NCBI GenBank assembly: GCA_002245135.1
Contig: NGBS01000305.1
Span: 140,517 to 204,516, forward strand
Reading direction: 5' to 3'
Origin: Proteromonas lacertae
Taxonomy: Eukaryota > Sar > Bigyra > Opalinata > Proteromonadidae
DNA length: 64,000 nt
The notes beneath the pieces are model-generated. The model did no database searches, was not told the origin of the DNA, and saw only the letters and a list, made by a program, of their open reading frames with translations. The position numbers and the translations under genes are program-made. Of this stretch, positions 26,146-39,325 are shown in pieces. Numbering within the stretch: the stretch's first letter is position 1; every line of letters begins with the position of its first letter.

Positions 26146-29100
26146 TTAAGCATATAAGTGTTTTATTTCTCTTACTACTTTTGCATGTATATTATATCGA
26201 ATAACACTTCCTACGTGTAAAGAATAAGAATTATTATCAGGATTATAATCAGTCACTATTGCTTTTTTCCATTGTTCTTTTCCTTTAAACTTAACAAATA
26301 CTTCAACTTCTTCATCAACATAAAATATTCTACTATTATTATCTTCTTTCATTTCAATTTCTTTATTTTCCTCTATTTTCTTTTTTCTTCTATTTCTTTT
26401 TCTATTTTCTCTTCTTCGTCTTTTTCTTCTTCTTTTTCTTCTTCTTTTTCTTCTTCTTTTTCTTCTCCTTCTTTCCATTCTTCATCATTCTTTGGTTTTC
26501 TAATATCAGTTTCTTTAGTAACACAAACATAAACACTCTTTCTATTCACAATCTTACAAATAGTAAATGACAATTGATCATTAACTAAATTAATAGAATG
26601 TATAAAACCATTTTCCCATCTATTATTTAATTTACACTGTATTTTATCACAACATCTATAATCTGTTGTAGATTTAATAAACTTGATATCAGCTGAAACA
26701 TGAAATAACTTTACAGTTTTATCTTTCATGTTGTTATACACATCATAAGTATTATCGATTTTGTTGTATTTAATAATTCTACAGTCTTTATTGGAATTAA
26801 CACTAACATAATCACCATTAATAAAAAAGGGATGATTGTTTATTCTTATATCTTCAGCATTCACATTTTCATAATAAAAACCATTATATGCATAAATATT
26901 ATATGTATTATCTTCATTTATTTTTATTATTCTTCCTGTTTCATTGTTGTTATTCATAATAACATCATCACCAACATCATATAAACTATCACTCTTGTTA
27001 AATGGAAATAAATTATCATAAATCTCCTCTATGTATGTATTATCACTAAAATAAATTCCAAACTTAAAACCATCATTTTTATCATATTTTATATTCACAA
27101 TATTGCCAATTGAATAATCATCATTTTTCTTTTTCCTAACTAAAACAGAATCTGATATTTTAAAGTTAAAATCATTCAATGGTTTTACACAATTTAAATC
27201 TATATTATCAATTACATGCTTTGTTCCTGTTGTTGTAATTGAATAATTATATTCATTTATCCATTTTGTTATTTCACCTTCAACACATTCATTTTTTTCA
27301 TTTATTACATATACTTTACATTTTTCTTTGAACAGACATATTTCAATATTTTCTTTTGGAACATTAGATACATAATATCCATTAGATAGTATAATATCGT
27401 AATTCTTTTCATTGTAATTGATAATATGACCAGTCATTATTACATTATCAGATATATGAATTATAACTTGTAATAATAAAGGTAATTTATCACTCATAAA
27501 TGGAACAATTTCATGCCAAAAGCATCCTTCTCTACCTCTTCCATTGCTTCTAACTTTAAACTTATATTCACCATTTGTTGCATTTTCAACAACACCAACA
27601 TTCCATATCTCTTTTTTCCCTTTCGTATATAATACACTATCTTTCCCATATTCAAAATTACGATAAAAGTAGGTAATGTTTGGTAATCTCATATATCTAT
27701 TAGATTTCATCTCTACAATTTCATGATTAATTTGGTTATTGTAAGAGACAATAAAACCATTTATACTGTCTTTTCCATATTGTAAAAAACAGGAAACATA
27801 TACACTTTCTTTTTTTCTTTTCACATTAACAACATCTCTCACTTTTATTTCATTATTTCTGTATTTACTAAACACAGTGTTATTATAATCAACATCTTTG
27901 AAGAGTATATCAATTGGTACATCTGTAATAACATATTTATTAAAATAATTAACTGAACATTTAAACTGATGAACTTCAACTATTTGACATTTTGAATTAT
28001 CAAATTGTTTGATTGATACATAATCACCAATAGAGAAATAATAATTCTTTTTATTCTTCAAACTAGCAAGTGGTATATTTATTTTTCCTCCAATCTTTTC
28101 AATATATTTCTTTTCTACACACAAATCATATTCACCATTTTCGTAGGTGATATTATAGGTACCATCTTCATTTATTCCACTAATAATTCCCTTTTCTACT
28201 ACACCACAGAAGGAACATAAATTACTCCGTGGTTCTTCTTCAATTATTTCACCAAATGGGTTTAATATTCTTATACTAAATGTTTCATTATCATTAATCT
28301 TCATAATTGAAACATAACTTTCATACACTTTATCATATAATATATCTCCTATTCTAATTCCATCATTTCCATTATTCTTTTTATCATATTTATGTTTGTC
28401 TATTATTCTTTCAACTATTGTCTATGTAATAATTAGTATTAACAAAAATATACTTTCATTTTATATTGCTCTGATAGAAAATCATTTTCATCTAAGCTAT
28501 TCTTTATATTCTCTAAGATCTTTACTTCTTGTTCAATTTCATCATTTTCTGTTTTTGTTAGTTTATACTCATGTAAGGTTTTATTTGTTTGATTAATAAA
28601 ATCATCTACAATAAACGAGATATAATGCTTAAGCAATTCATCATATAATGAAATGAGATGATTAATACTAGAATTAGATAAATCTTCTTTTATTTTGTGA
28701 AATTCTTCACTCATATTACAATCTTTCATTTTTTGACTATAATAATAAATAGAAATAAGCATTTATACATCAAAATCTCTATTTTTGATCTTATTTCTGG
28801 AATTATATTTGTGTTTATTCTATCATATACCTATAATGAAAGTAAAACAACAAATGCATACTACTATTGATCTAATTATATCTTTCAATCTTTCAGTTTC
28901 TTCTTCATATTCTCCTAAAGTTTTATATGTCATCTTTTTGCATTTTATATCATACTCACTAATATTTGGATATTTTCCTTCTTTTATATCCTCATTCAAA
29001 ACTTTCTTTAACCATTCCTTTTCTTTAAAATCAATATTAACTATTTGATTAGTTTTAAATGATGTTATATATTCTACAGACTTAAAACTAACAAATAAAA

Positions 29101-32100
29101 TATAATAAACATATAATTATACTATTCTGCTTCATATGTATTTTTCGATGTTAAATATTTTTTAACTTCTTCATTCTTTTCTATAATTTCATCTTCATAT
29201 TCAAACACTTTATCAAAATAATCATCAACTATATATTCAGATTCATATTTATAATAACTAATGTAATCTTTAAAATAAATGAGCAAATCATAAATATTCT
29301 TCATTTCTTTAATAGAATTGAATAATTCACCAGATTTTAATAAAGATTTTATAGCTTCAATCATTCTTACATAATACAGTGTTAAATTCAATTGTTTGTG
29401 TTGTTTTTTGATAATTATACACTCTTGATTCACTTTGTTAATCCAATAACTCAACTCATATTTCTCTACTATTCTCTCTTTACAGTTTTGCTATATTGTT
29501 AAATAATATAACTAATTATTTATACTTCATAATCTTTATTGAAACTTTGATTAAAATACTGAGAAAATTGAAACAATCTTATTCGATTAATGTATGGTAA
29601 TCTATAAGATAAAGTATAATAAAAAATATATACATTTCATCAGATTGATTCTTGTTTAATCTAATAAGGCAATTATCAAACTCATTTACACCACTAGTAT
29701 TTAAAATGATTCTTTCTATATAATCATTATACAATAAAATTGAGTTGAGTAGAGAAATTGAATGATTTGAATATTTCATTCCATCAATACCATCATCATC
29801 ATTACCACAACATAATTCGAATTGTTCATTATGTCTTATTTCATTTAATATTTTATTCATATATTCATTTATTGTTTTATTAATACTTTCATGAACAATT
29901 TTTACTACTACATTATCATCTTTTTCATTTTCAACAGCTTCTTCTAAATCCTTGTGTTTGTTTCTAATCATCTTCAACATATTACTAATCTCATCAGATT
30001 CCTTTTTGTTTATAGCCATTAGAAAACTCAATTCATCATTGATTTCATCAATTATAAACTTTGTATCTACCTTATTGATTATTAAAGAATTATCATGAAA
30101 TGAATAAATGGGTAAATTGTATATGATCATTATAATATCATATAAACATAATGTAATACACAAACTATCAGTTCTATTCTTAATATCTTCAATTCTATCA
30201 AACAAGTGTAATAAGCATTCTAATTCTGACAAATTGTCAATTCCTTTCAGAATTCCCATAAAACAGAATTTTTCCATGTTTTGAATTGTAATTATGTTGA
30301 ATTTGAATGAATAATCTTCCATTCTTTGCAAAACGTTTAATTTTTCATGAATTATATCCAATTCTCTCTTAACATCCTATTAACTATATTATGATATAAA
30401 ATACCTCTACTGTTCTATCTTCTTTTTCAATTAATTCCAACAATTGCGAATAAATTGGATTACTTTCAATAATTACTCTAATTAATTCAATATAATTACA
30501 ATCACATAGTTTTGAATGATCTTTATCCTCTCCAATAAGAACATTACTTATGAATTGACTATAATTCATCATTAAAGTCTATATATAAATAACAAAATGA
30601 TTATAATATTTTATAATACATTCATTCTATCTTTTATCTCCTCAATTGATCCATATTTATCATTTTTATTTCCTCCTTTGTTAAATTGAAATATATCAAT
30701 TTTTTTCTTTGTTATTTCATACTTTTTGATTAATGACTGTAATGAATGCTATATCAATATAGAATTATATATAATACACTGATTTTGTCATATTCATCTT
30801 GCATTGTATTTAATTGAGATTTAATATCATCTGATACTTTAATTTTGCTTTGATCATATTTGAATGAGTTTAATTTCACCAACAATAAATCACTAGAATA
30901 AATATAATCTTTGATAAAAACATACATAAACGAAATTTCATTGTATAATTCGATTGTTTTACTTGATTTTGAATCTATTCCTACATTCAATAAATTCAAC
31001 AACATTTCAACATCTTCAGTTGATTCTTTATCTTTTATTTTTTCTAATACATCATTGTTCAAGTAAACATAACTATTCTTCTGCTTTATTTCATTTCTAT
31101 AAAACAGAATATAAGAATGTAATATACTTTATGATATTGATTATTTCTTCATTTGAATATTCCTCTTTATAACTGTTAATGATATTATCTATTTTATTCA
31201 TATCATATTTCTTATCAGATGATAAATAATATTGCAAGAAAGGAGATATTTCACATTTTATTGAATTATTATCTATACTTCCAACATTGTTGTTGTTGTT
31301 GTTTTTCTTCTTCTTCTTTTTACTCTTCTTTTTATCTTTTGATTGTTGAATTGTATTACTATTTGTATTGTTATTGACAGTAGTTTTACCTTCAATTTTC
31401 TATATAACATAATAAACACAAATCAAATACATCAATAGTCTTTTGAAGTGATTCTAATTCTTTACTAATCAAGTCAAGGTTTGGATTGTTATTAAAAAAA
31501 GTAAAATAACTATATTCAGATAAACACTGTTTTATAAAGTGATATAATGGAGAATTACTATTATCTTTCATCCTTCTACGAATTTCATTACTATTACAAT
31601 AAAACATATATCACATATACAATCTTTTCAAACAAACAATATGATCTTTGGTTAAATTCTTTTTATCATTTTCTATTCTTTTATTATTTACTTCATATTT
31701 CCATTTTCCACTTAATATTGAACCATAATAACTATTTCCACTTGACATACATTCATCCATATTCAGAGTCTTTATCATCTTTATTTCTGAGTTTAATATT
31801 TTTTGTATTTCTTCTATCACCATTCTTTGGAAATAAGGAATTCTCATTGTTCCACCAACTGGTAATATCTTCAAATTCTTCTTCATTTCTTCATTTAAAT
31901 GACTATTCTGTATAAATTCTCTTAATATTTCTTTTAATCTTTCACCTAATGGAGTAATTATGGAGTTTAATTCATCTACTGTTAAAACATTCTCATAAGT
32001 TTCATCTTCTGTCAAATCGATTGATAAATTGATTGAACTTGCTCCATCAGCACTTAATTTACATTTACATTTCATTAACTCATTCATTATCTTGCTTATT

Positions 32101-33013
32101 ATTACCTCATTATCTTTTGTATTTATTTCTGAAAATCCATTTTTTATTTCATTCTCATAATGTTTAAATAACAATTCATCAATCTTCTTTCCATTGATTT
32201 CTTCATTACATAAATCATTGACAATTTCACATTTATCTCTTTCATATTTACTCATTGTCAGATTCATATATAAATATCCAATATCAACTATTAATAGATA
32301 TTCTACTTCCTTTTCATCTAATAAAAATGAGTTGTTATTTTCATATCCATAACAAATACTCACACTCAAATTCTCTGGTATTATACTCAATAAATTCATA
32401 TTTAATCGATTACATAGTATCTTTATTATATCTTTCTCTAATTCACCATAACTGTTTGGAATAGATATTATTATTGGCATTGCATCTTTCTCTTCTTCTT
32501 TCTTAGATTCATCTCTTTTATATATCTCTTGAATTTTAGATAAAAACATCATATATAAATGTTCTACACTCAATTTATATTCTTTTATCTATTCAATAAC
32601 ATATTATTAATTATATATTCATACATTAAATATTATTCCATTTACTTCCATTCTCTCTACATTCTTCTTTTTTAATCTCAAGTCATTTTCAAAGTCCAAA
32701 TCATCATATTTCTTTCCCAATAAATTCTTTATACTCGTTATGGAGTATTTTACATCTCGACGAGACTACAACACTAAATACTAAAATACAAATACAGGGT
32801 TAAAAGCTTTTTGACCAATCATCCTCTTACCTAAATTGCCTTCTAAAAATACTATTCCACATCTATTATTTATATCGAATAAAAATACGGTAAAGATTTC
32901 TCACCTAAATCAGTTTCATATAGTTTATATCCCTCAGCAGTAGAATATGATGTGGTTGTGATTTTATTACCACCAAAATCAACACCATATATCTTTTCAA
33001 TCTTTGCAGACAT
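26146..33013 (-). CDS. Array gene C: Hsp110-like ATPase plus Tudor-like repeat fusion, longest copy
   Basis: Most diverged and longest of the three paralogues. The start gives MSAKIEKIYGVDFGGNKITT. Introns of 26, 30 and 36 nt follow, then a 960-nt exon (31611-32573) with the ATPase core: IIISIPNSYGELEKDIIKIL, LLIVDIGYLYMNLTMSKYER, KILPVGGTMRIPYFQRMVIE and TLNMDECMSSGNSYYGSILS. Helical exons occupy 28439-31607. The exon ending SEQYKMK joins across a 32-nt intron (GTATAT...ATAG, near 28411-28442) in frame to TIVERIIDKHKYDKKNNGND and the repeat region, the best evidence for fusion. Repeats include GIISGINEDGTYNITYENGE. A Glu/Lys/Arg-rich run and one base shift near 26380-26400 precede the last module, which ends VGSVIRYNIHAKVVREIKHL. 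Function unknown. Confidence 0.62.
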
Positions 33014-33537
33014 AAAAAGTGACTTTTCTAAACTTTACAGTATGACATTATTGCTAAATATTTATATCAAAATAGAATATGTATTTTTTATGCACTACAA
33101 TAGATATTATGTTAAAACAAAGAAGATTAAGATCATTTTTGATAGTATTTACACAGAATTTAAAGTGATGTAAAAATATATAAAATATGCTATAATGTAC
33201 ATTATGACTATTCTTTCTGCTCAAAAGCCTCTAATTCGTTATATTGTTATTAACTAAAAGTATTGTGATCATTTAGCAACTATTTAATATTGCAGCACTT
33301 CATCACCATATTTACTTTGTTAACACTACTAGTTCATCCATATAGACTACTTTGTGAAATATGAATAATTTAATTTCAATATCCTCCAAATATATATTTC
33401 ATTACTCTTTCATTCAAATCAACTTCTTCATAACTGCATAAAATCTAAACTAAAAGAGAAAAATAGAGTTTTTCATTCAAACTTAAGCTTGAAATTTTGA
33501 ATTTTTTAAAAACGTTTGTTAGTTTATCTCATTAAAT
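33014..33537. other. Intergenic spacer between divergent array gene C and IFT74
   Basis: AT-rich with no credible gene. An AGCTTGA heptamer lies at 33486-33492, upstream of IFT74. Confidence 0.4.
33486..33492. promoter_or_regulatory. RGCTTGA upstream motif
   Basis: AGCTTGA about 46 nt before the IFT74 start codon; one of several copies at similar spacing from starts. Confidence 0.35.
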
Positions 33538-35432
33538 ATGGTATAGAATTGTAATTTTATATTTTTAGATTCCAGGAACAAGTGGTATGAATTTTTGTTT
33601 ATGATTTTTAGCTGGTGGAACTGTAATTCGTCCTCCAACAGGAAGTCGTCTTTCTACAGGTCAAAGATTAAGCACAGCTCAAAGACAGCAAGGTATAATA
33701 ACAGAATATTATAATAATATAGCCAACCTATCTACTGTTGGTCTTACAACTGAAATGAAAGTGCCAACTACAGCAATAAACAAAGAAGTATTAAATTGTT
33801 ATCATAAAATAGGGTTTGAGAAGTATGCCATCTTCATCAGGTCCAGGAAGACAAATCAGTGATTTATCATATTTTGAACAAAAACTCGTGAAAAAGAACA
33901 AGGAAATAGCTGACGAAATTCAACACATAAAAGAAGAACAAGAGAAGATAGATAAAGATAATGAAGCATTTAACCAATGTCAAACAGAATATGAGTCATT
34001 AATGAAAGAAGTGAGAGATTTAGAAGGATGTTTAGCAGATTATAACTTAGCTAGTGATAAAGCCAGAAATCAGTATAATTAATCAAAATTTAGTTATATA
34101 TAATAGTACTCCAGTTGGTGATTTAGTCGCATATGCAAAGATGTTAAGTGATCGAAACAAACAAGCTGAACAAGATGCAGATAATATATTTATGCAGAGA
34201 AAAGAGATTGAATCAGAAATAGCTCATATGGATGAAGAAGTTGATAAAATCACTCAAAACTTAGAAGTTCAATTAAACAAACTAGATCCAACAGCTCATG
34301 GTAAATATATGAGTTTACAGAAAGAAAAGAAACGATTAATTGAAATGACTGAAGATCGATCAAATCAACTTAGTCAATATAATCAACAAATCTATGAGTT
34401 AGACAGACAAATCAAAAGTGATATTTATTTAAATCAATTCTTAGACAGTGAAAAAGAATTTAAGAAATTATCAGTAGAAAGAGATGAATTAGAAGAAGAA
34501 TTAAAGATCTATAAAATGGATGAAAATGAAGCAAAATCTTACTTAACAGAAAAAGCAAAAGAATTGAAAAAGAGAAGTCAAAATATTGATGATGAAATTG
34601 ATTCAATCACATCAGAAACTGAAAAGATTCGAGCTGATTTAAATCGTTCAAAAAACAGTAATGAAGATAATGATATGGAAAAATTAGAAGTATTAAAATC
34701 TAGAGAAAATGATATGAATGAATATATCAATTCATTTGATGAAAAACGAAAGAAAGAAATGGAAGAACAACAAAGACTACAAGAAACAATTGTTGCTTTA
34801 TTAGCTCATATCTCTAACAATATGTCATCTAAGACAAATATGCCTGATAAAAATACTTATGAAGAATTGAAGAATGATTTAGATTTCAAACGAGTTCAAG
34901 CAGAGAATGCCGAAAAGACGAAAGAAAATTTAAAGAAACAATTGGAGAAACAAAAGAAAGATTTTAGTAAGATGCAGGATTTAGATATTCGAATAGCAGG
35001 TGAAGTAAAAGGAATAAAAGAGAAGATAGAGTATAAATTATTATATATTATAATAAAAATAGAAAAATGAAGAAAGAGATAGTAATATTTGATGATATTG
35101 AAGGATTAAAAAAATCAGCAGCTGAAACAAAAATCTATTTAACGAAACTGAAAGAAGAATATGAGAGAAGAGAAACTCATTTGAAAGAGATGACTGAAAG
35201 ACTTAGTCGAGAGAATAGTTCATTAAAGTCACAATTGAAAGATCTTAAAGCTGATCAAGATCTTCAAGTTATATTGAAGAAAATAAGAGATAGAGAACAG
35301 AGTGTATTTAATATGAGTGAAACAATCGAGAGAACGTTGAAAGCTACTAATTATGCTGAATTGAAGAAGAAATGTATGGAATTTGTAGGAAAGATAAACC
35401 AAGAGAATATTAATATTCAACTTGGTGTATAA
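33538..35432 (+). CDS. IFT74: Intraflagellar transport protein IFT74
   Basis: IFT-B core subunit that pairs with IFT81 to bind tubulin and build flagella. The first coding exon is just ATG (33538-33540), followed by a 28-nt intron, a 16-nt exon and a 27-nt intron, giving MIPGTSAGGTVIRPPTGSRL, the basic N-terminus expected of IFT74. Then GQRLSTAQRQQGIITEYYNN, a 25-nt intron, and GLRSMPSSSGPGRQISDLSY, equivalent to 'QQGL-G----G--RQ--D-SYY'. The rest is long coiled coil (EVRDLEGCLADYNLASDKAR compares with IFT74 ELQGQLADYN). Two more short introns (near 34077-34111 and 35031-35062) join in frame. It ends NINIQLGV, TAA. Length about 550 residues, close to other IFT74 proteins. Confidence 0.9.
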
Positions 35433-35529
35433 GAATAAAAATTTACAGTATTTAAAATTGTTGTTCTTTTGGGGAATAATCTAAATACTTTAACAATAAA
35501 TTAAATTATAAATAAATATTATCACATCT

Positions 35530-35793
35530 TTACTGTCCATTATTATAAAGTTCATTCTCATACCCTATTATTCTCAGCACTTCACTAAGATACATCACTT
35601 TATCTGCTGGAACAAAATCAGGATGATTTGTATTACCTTCATGTTCTCTTAAGCATTTATATAACATTATAAACAATTCATCTCTTTAATCTTTTTCGCA
35701 TTGAATTTTTAATTCTTCTAATTTTGTTCCCAGTGGTATTTCTATGGTAATTGGTGATTTTTGAATCGGTGGTGGAAATCTAAAGGGTAACAT
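35530..35793 (-). pseudogene. Small conserved-looking ORF interrupted by one in-frame TAA
   Basis: An 88-codon frame opening MLPFRFPPPIQKSPITIEIP and closing YLSEVLRIIGYENELYNNGQ is interrupted by a single TAA (35686-35688) after KIQCEKD; both sides are otherwise open and protein-like (RDELFIMLYKCLREHEGNTN). No GT-AG pair removes the stop in frame. It may be a substitution error, a true nonsense mutation or readthrough. I do not recognise the family. Confidence 0.4.
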
Positions 35794-35891
35794 TCGATTA
35801 ATAATAATATCAAAATTATTCGAATTATGTGATAAACATATAAAAAACAGATTAAATTCTCTATTTAGTATTTATAACAACAACTATAAAT

Positions 35892-36782
35892 TTACATTAA
35901 GAACTTCAATGCATGATACAACTTATTCTGTTTCATAGGGTTGATATTATACGATCTCCAATCAAATACACTAACTCTATCTCCAACATCCATTTTCTCA
36001 CCATAATCACTTTCATCAAAGAATGAAACTTCTAAATTATTAAATTTTGCAGTTTCATGTAGAGTTGATTCACAATGAGAGTGTCTGTTGTATTTAAAAT
36101 TAATCATTATGTATTTAAACAAAGTAGAAGACATTCTAACTATATTTATAAATGCAAATATTCTTTCAGTTGGTGCTTTTGATTTAATCCAGTTATTATA
36201 TTCATGATTACAACAATCATACCAACACCAGTCTGTTGTGTTATATGCTACTCTTTTAGGTAATGATAATAAATCTGAATATCTTTGATCATATTTTCTG
36301 AAGAATTCATACATATTTCCAGAATAAGCTAAATCTCCTTCCATTACCCAAATATATTTATATTGATTGTAGATATGCTTGATACTCTGCAAAACACTCT
36401 CTAACCACATTGACCACATATAGAATCCAGGAGATTGGTTTCTACAACCACCCATCATTCTCTGGTAAGAAGGAAATCTATTCACAAAGTCTGTAGAGGT
36501 GAAACAAAACACTTTATATGGTCTTAATACATCCACATAACTGCATGTCTCTGTAACAAACGCTATTGTATATTCTGATTGTAAGGACTGTGCAACTTGT
36601 ATCCATCTTTTAAGTTGAGCATCTGTAAACCTAGAAAATGCCACTACTACTAATTTCTGACTTTCTTTTAATTCTGGAGTTAATCTTCTACTATATAATA
36701 CTGAGTTTTGAGTTTTATCATGGCTATGTATTAAATATAAAAAAGCAGTTGTAAGTAATACACAAGTAATAGTAAGTAACAT
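35892..36782 (-). CDS. Type II membrane protein, glycosyltransferase-like
   Basis: A 296-residue single-exon protein. A hydrophobic N-terminal segment (LLTITCVLLTTAFLYLIHS, residues 2-20) suggests a signal anchor for the Golgi or ER. The body contains KLVVVAFSRFTDAQLKRWIQ, a Trp-rich YKYIWVMEGDLAYSG (an acidic E-G-D motif after a beta-strand, like nucleotide-sugar or metal-binding motifs of some glycosyltransferases) and conserved-looking Cys pairs (DWCWYDCCNHEYNNW). Similar 'W-(M/L)E-D' strings occur in DUF3405-like families, but I cannot confirm the match. Substrate unknown. Divergent neighbours do not help. Confidence 0.5.
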   Translation of the reverse strand: MLLTITCVLLTTAFLYLIHSHDKTQNSVLYSRRLTPELKESQKLVVVAFSRFTDAQLKRWIQVAQSLQSEYTIAFVTETCSYVDVLRPYKVFCFTSTDFVNRFPSYQRMMGGCRNQSPGFYMWSMWLESVLQSIKHIYNQYKYIWVMEGDLAYSGNMYEFFRKYDQRYSDLLSLPKRVAYNTTDWCWYDCCNHEYNNWIKSKAPTERIFAFINIVRMSSTLFKYIMINFKYNRHSHCESTLHETAKFNNLEVSFFDESDYGEKMDVGDRVSVFDWRSYNINPMKQNKLYHALKFLM

Positions 36783-37065
36783 CGAAAAAACAATTTTAAT
36801 TTCTAAAATATATTCGTTTCATTATTTTTTAAAACATTTTTTGCTAATATAAGAAGTATTAGAATGTTGTGGAAATAAAAATTTATTAAAGTGGCAATTT
36901 GTTAAATGATGTATAATACTATTAAACATATTACTGACTAATCTACATCTTTCTCTATACACAATTTTATCAATTGAAAATATGTGCAAAAAGGGTGTAT
37001 TTCAACAATAATACACAATCAAAATAAAAATAATAATTAAAACAAATTGTTCTTTCTCTCTCCCT
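36783..37065. other. Intergenic spacer
   Basis: AT-rich spacer between the glycosyltransferase-like start and the 3' end of the nucleoporin gene; nothing recognised. Confidence 0.4.
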
Positions 37066-37894
37066 CTATTTAGGTGTATTGTCCTGAATTGATTTAACTA
37101 ATGTATCTGGATCATTTCCTGCATTTAATTTCAAATAATAAGGAATATACTTATTCTCACTTGTAACTTCAACAAATTTAATTCCTTTTTTACCTTCTTT
37201 ACTCACATTCATTCCTTTATAAATCATAAAATTCAATAATAATTGTCCAGTTAATTTAACCATTACAATTCTACTTTTACCAGTTGTTCTATAAATAGAT
37301 AAATATATATATAATATAATATAATATATATACTTATGTTTTAGTATTCTAATTGTTCCTTCACCAATTGCTTCATATTTATTATCTTTTAATTCAAACA
37401 ATTTACCTATCATTTCTGATTGAATATCTTCATCTTTATAATTATCACCTAAATCTATTTTAGATGGTTCATTGTTGCTAGGATCTGTAATTTCGGTTTT
37501 ATCATCTTCCTCTTCTTTATTAGTTGAAGATGCTATTGGATTAAAACTAAACATTGATGATGTTGTATTATTATTATTATTGAATAAAGATGGAGTAGTA
37601 ACAGAAGAATTATTACCAAATAAAGATCCAGAGGCTGATGTAATTGTAGTTGTTGATTGTTGGTCTTTATTATTTCCAAATAATGATGGCATGGGTGTAG
37701 TAGTAGTTGATAAAGTGGGTGTATTAAATAATGAATTTGTTCCTGTTGTTGTTGTTGTTGTTGTTGTTTCGGATGATTTATCTTTATTTGATACAAGTAT
37801 TGGATCTTTGTTACCAAACAATGAACTATTAGGATTTGATTTACCAAATAAAGAAGTAGGAGATGATGATGATGAAATAGTTGTTTTTGTAGCT

Positions 37895-37935
<41 letters not shown>

Positions 37936-39246
37936 GCCAAATAATGAAGGAGTAGTATTTGTTGATGATTGATCTCTATTATTACCAAATAAACTTGAAG
38001 TTGTTGATGAATCTCCAAATAATAATGATGATGAAGGATTTGCTGTTGAAGATGATGTTTCTGTTGATGTTTTATTATTATTATTATTAAATAAAGAAAA
38101 TAATGAATTTGAATTTGATTCATCTTTATTCTTTTCATTGTTATTATTCTTCTCAGGTGAATTAAAACTAAATAACAATGATGTTGATGTTGATGATGAC
38201 AAATTGTTATCTTTTTGTTTCTCTTCGTGTTTAGATGGAACTCCAATCATTGGAAATCTAAACGTCTTATTATTATTATTATCATCTTGTTGTTGTTGTT
38301 GACTTGGAAATGATACTTTTGTAACTGAATCTGTTGTTGTTTTATTGTTCAATAATGGAAATTTAAACAATGAAGATGGAGTACTTGCAATACTACTGGC
38401 AGTATTGTTATAAACGTTATATTTATTATTAATTTTATTCATATAATTAAGGTATTCCTGTATAAAGATAGACCAATCACTACATGGATTTTCTTTTAAT
38501 TGGCTCTTTACATGTTCAGCAAATTGCATATTCAATGATGCGATTTTCTTTAATTTCTTTATAGTAATATCATCGTCAGAGGAAGTACTCTTTAATGGAG
38601 TTGTTGTAGCTGCGATAGTTGCTGGAATTGTAGTGGTAGTTGAAGAAGAAGCAATAGTTGATGATGATGAAGGAAATGGTAATGTACTTGTTGTAGTTTT
38701 AGTAAATAAATTTATGTTCATGTTCTCATTATTATTTTTACTTGGAGTAGTACTAAATAATGATTTAGTTATTGGTGGAGAACTTGTTGTAGGCTTGAAT
38801 GTAAACAATGAATTTGTTGATTTAGTATTCTCAGGAGATTGGTTTGAAAATGAAAAAGATGGTCGTTTTGGAGGTTCTTCGTCTATTTTGGCGTTTGTAT
38901 CTTCTTTGCTTGATTCATCATCATTTAATGAGCCATTATCTGTATCTGAGCTATTTTGAGTGTCGCTTCCATTATCACTTTCATTATCTTGAGTTTCTGG
39001 CTGTACCTTTTTGAGTGCAGAAAAAGAATAACTATTATCTGAATTAGCTGGATTATTTTGCATCACTTGCTGTTTAAATGACGAAGAAATCTTATAGTGC
39101 GGTCTTTTTGCAAGTGGTTCATCTGGTTCACTGTCATCAATAATATCAATGGCACTATCGCTATCTTCATCTTCAGATCCTTCACTATTCACTCTAGCTT
39201 CATATTCTTCTCTTGATTCTTGGGCATTAGGGTTTCTACGTTTCAT
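37066..39246 (-). CDS. Nup50/Nup2-like FG nucleoporin with Ran-binding domain
   Basis: Nuclear-basket nucleoporin that would bind importin-alpha and Ran. It starts MKRRNPNAQESREEYEARVN, like the basic 'KR-A' start of Nup50, followed by acidic patches. The middle is Asn/Ser/Thr-rich with more than a dozen SLFG or SLFSF FG motifs (e.g. NPSSSLLFGDSSTTSSLFGN). A long Asn run is coded by a (TTA)n-looking tract near 37900-37935. The C-terminal ~120 residues form a RanBP1-like domain: KYEAIGEGTIRILKHK, an intron (~45 nt, 37291-37335), then TTGKSRIVMVKLTGQLLLNF and KGIKFVEVTSENKYIPYYLK. The order of acidic N-terminus, FG repeats and RanBD fits Nup50; length (~710) is longer than usual because of Asn runs. 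Confidence 0.82.
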
Positions 39247-39283
39247 ATTTATTTAAAAAAATTAAAAATTAATTTTCATTAAA

Positions 39284-39290
39284 AGCTTGA
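39284..39290. promoter_or_regulatory. RGCTTGA motif in a bidirectional promoter
   Basis: AGCTTGA sits between the divergent Nup50-like and EF-hand starts, about 38 nt from each ATG. The compact gap (79 nt between starts) makes a promoter role plausible. Confidence 0.4.
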
Positions 39291-39325
39291 GAGATGTTTG
39301 ACTTGAAAATTTATTTTGAAAATAT

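Noticed and set aside
37472-37972. Long plus-strand frames rich in Leu/Val opposite the nucleoporin gene
   Set aside because: Low-complexity shadow of the Asn/Ser/Thr-rich coding strand; the nucleoporin has domains and this does not.
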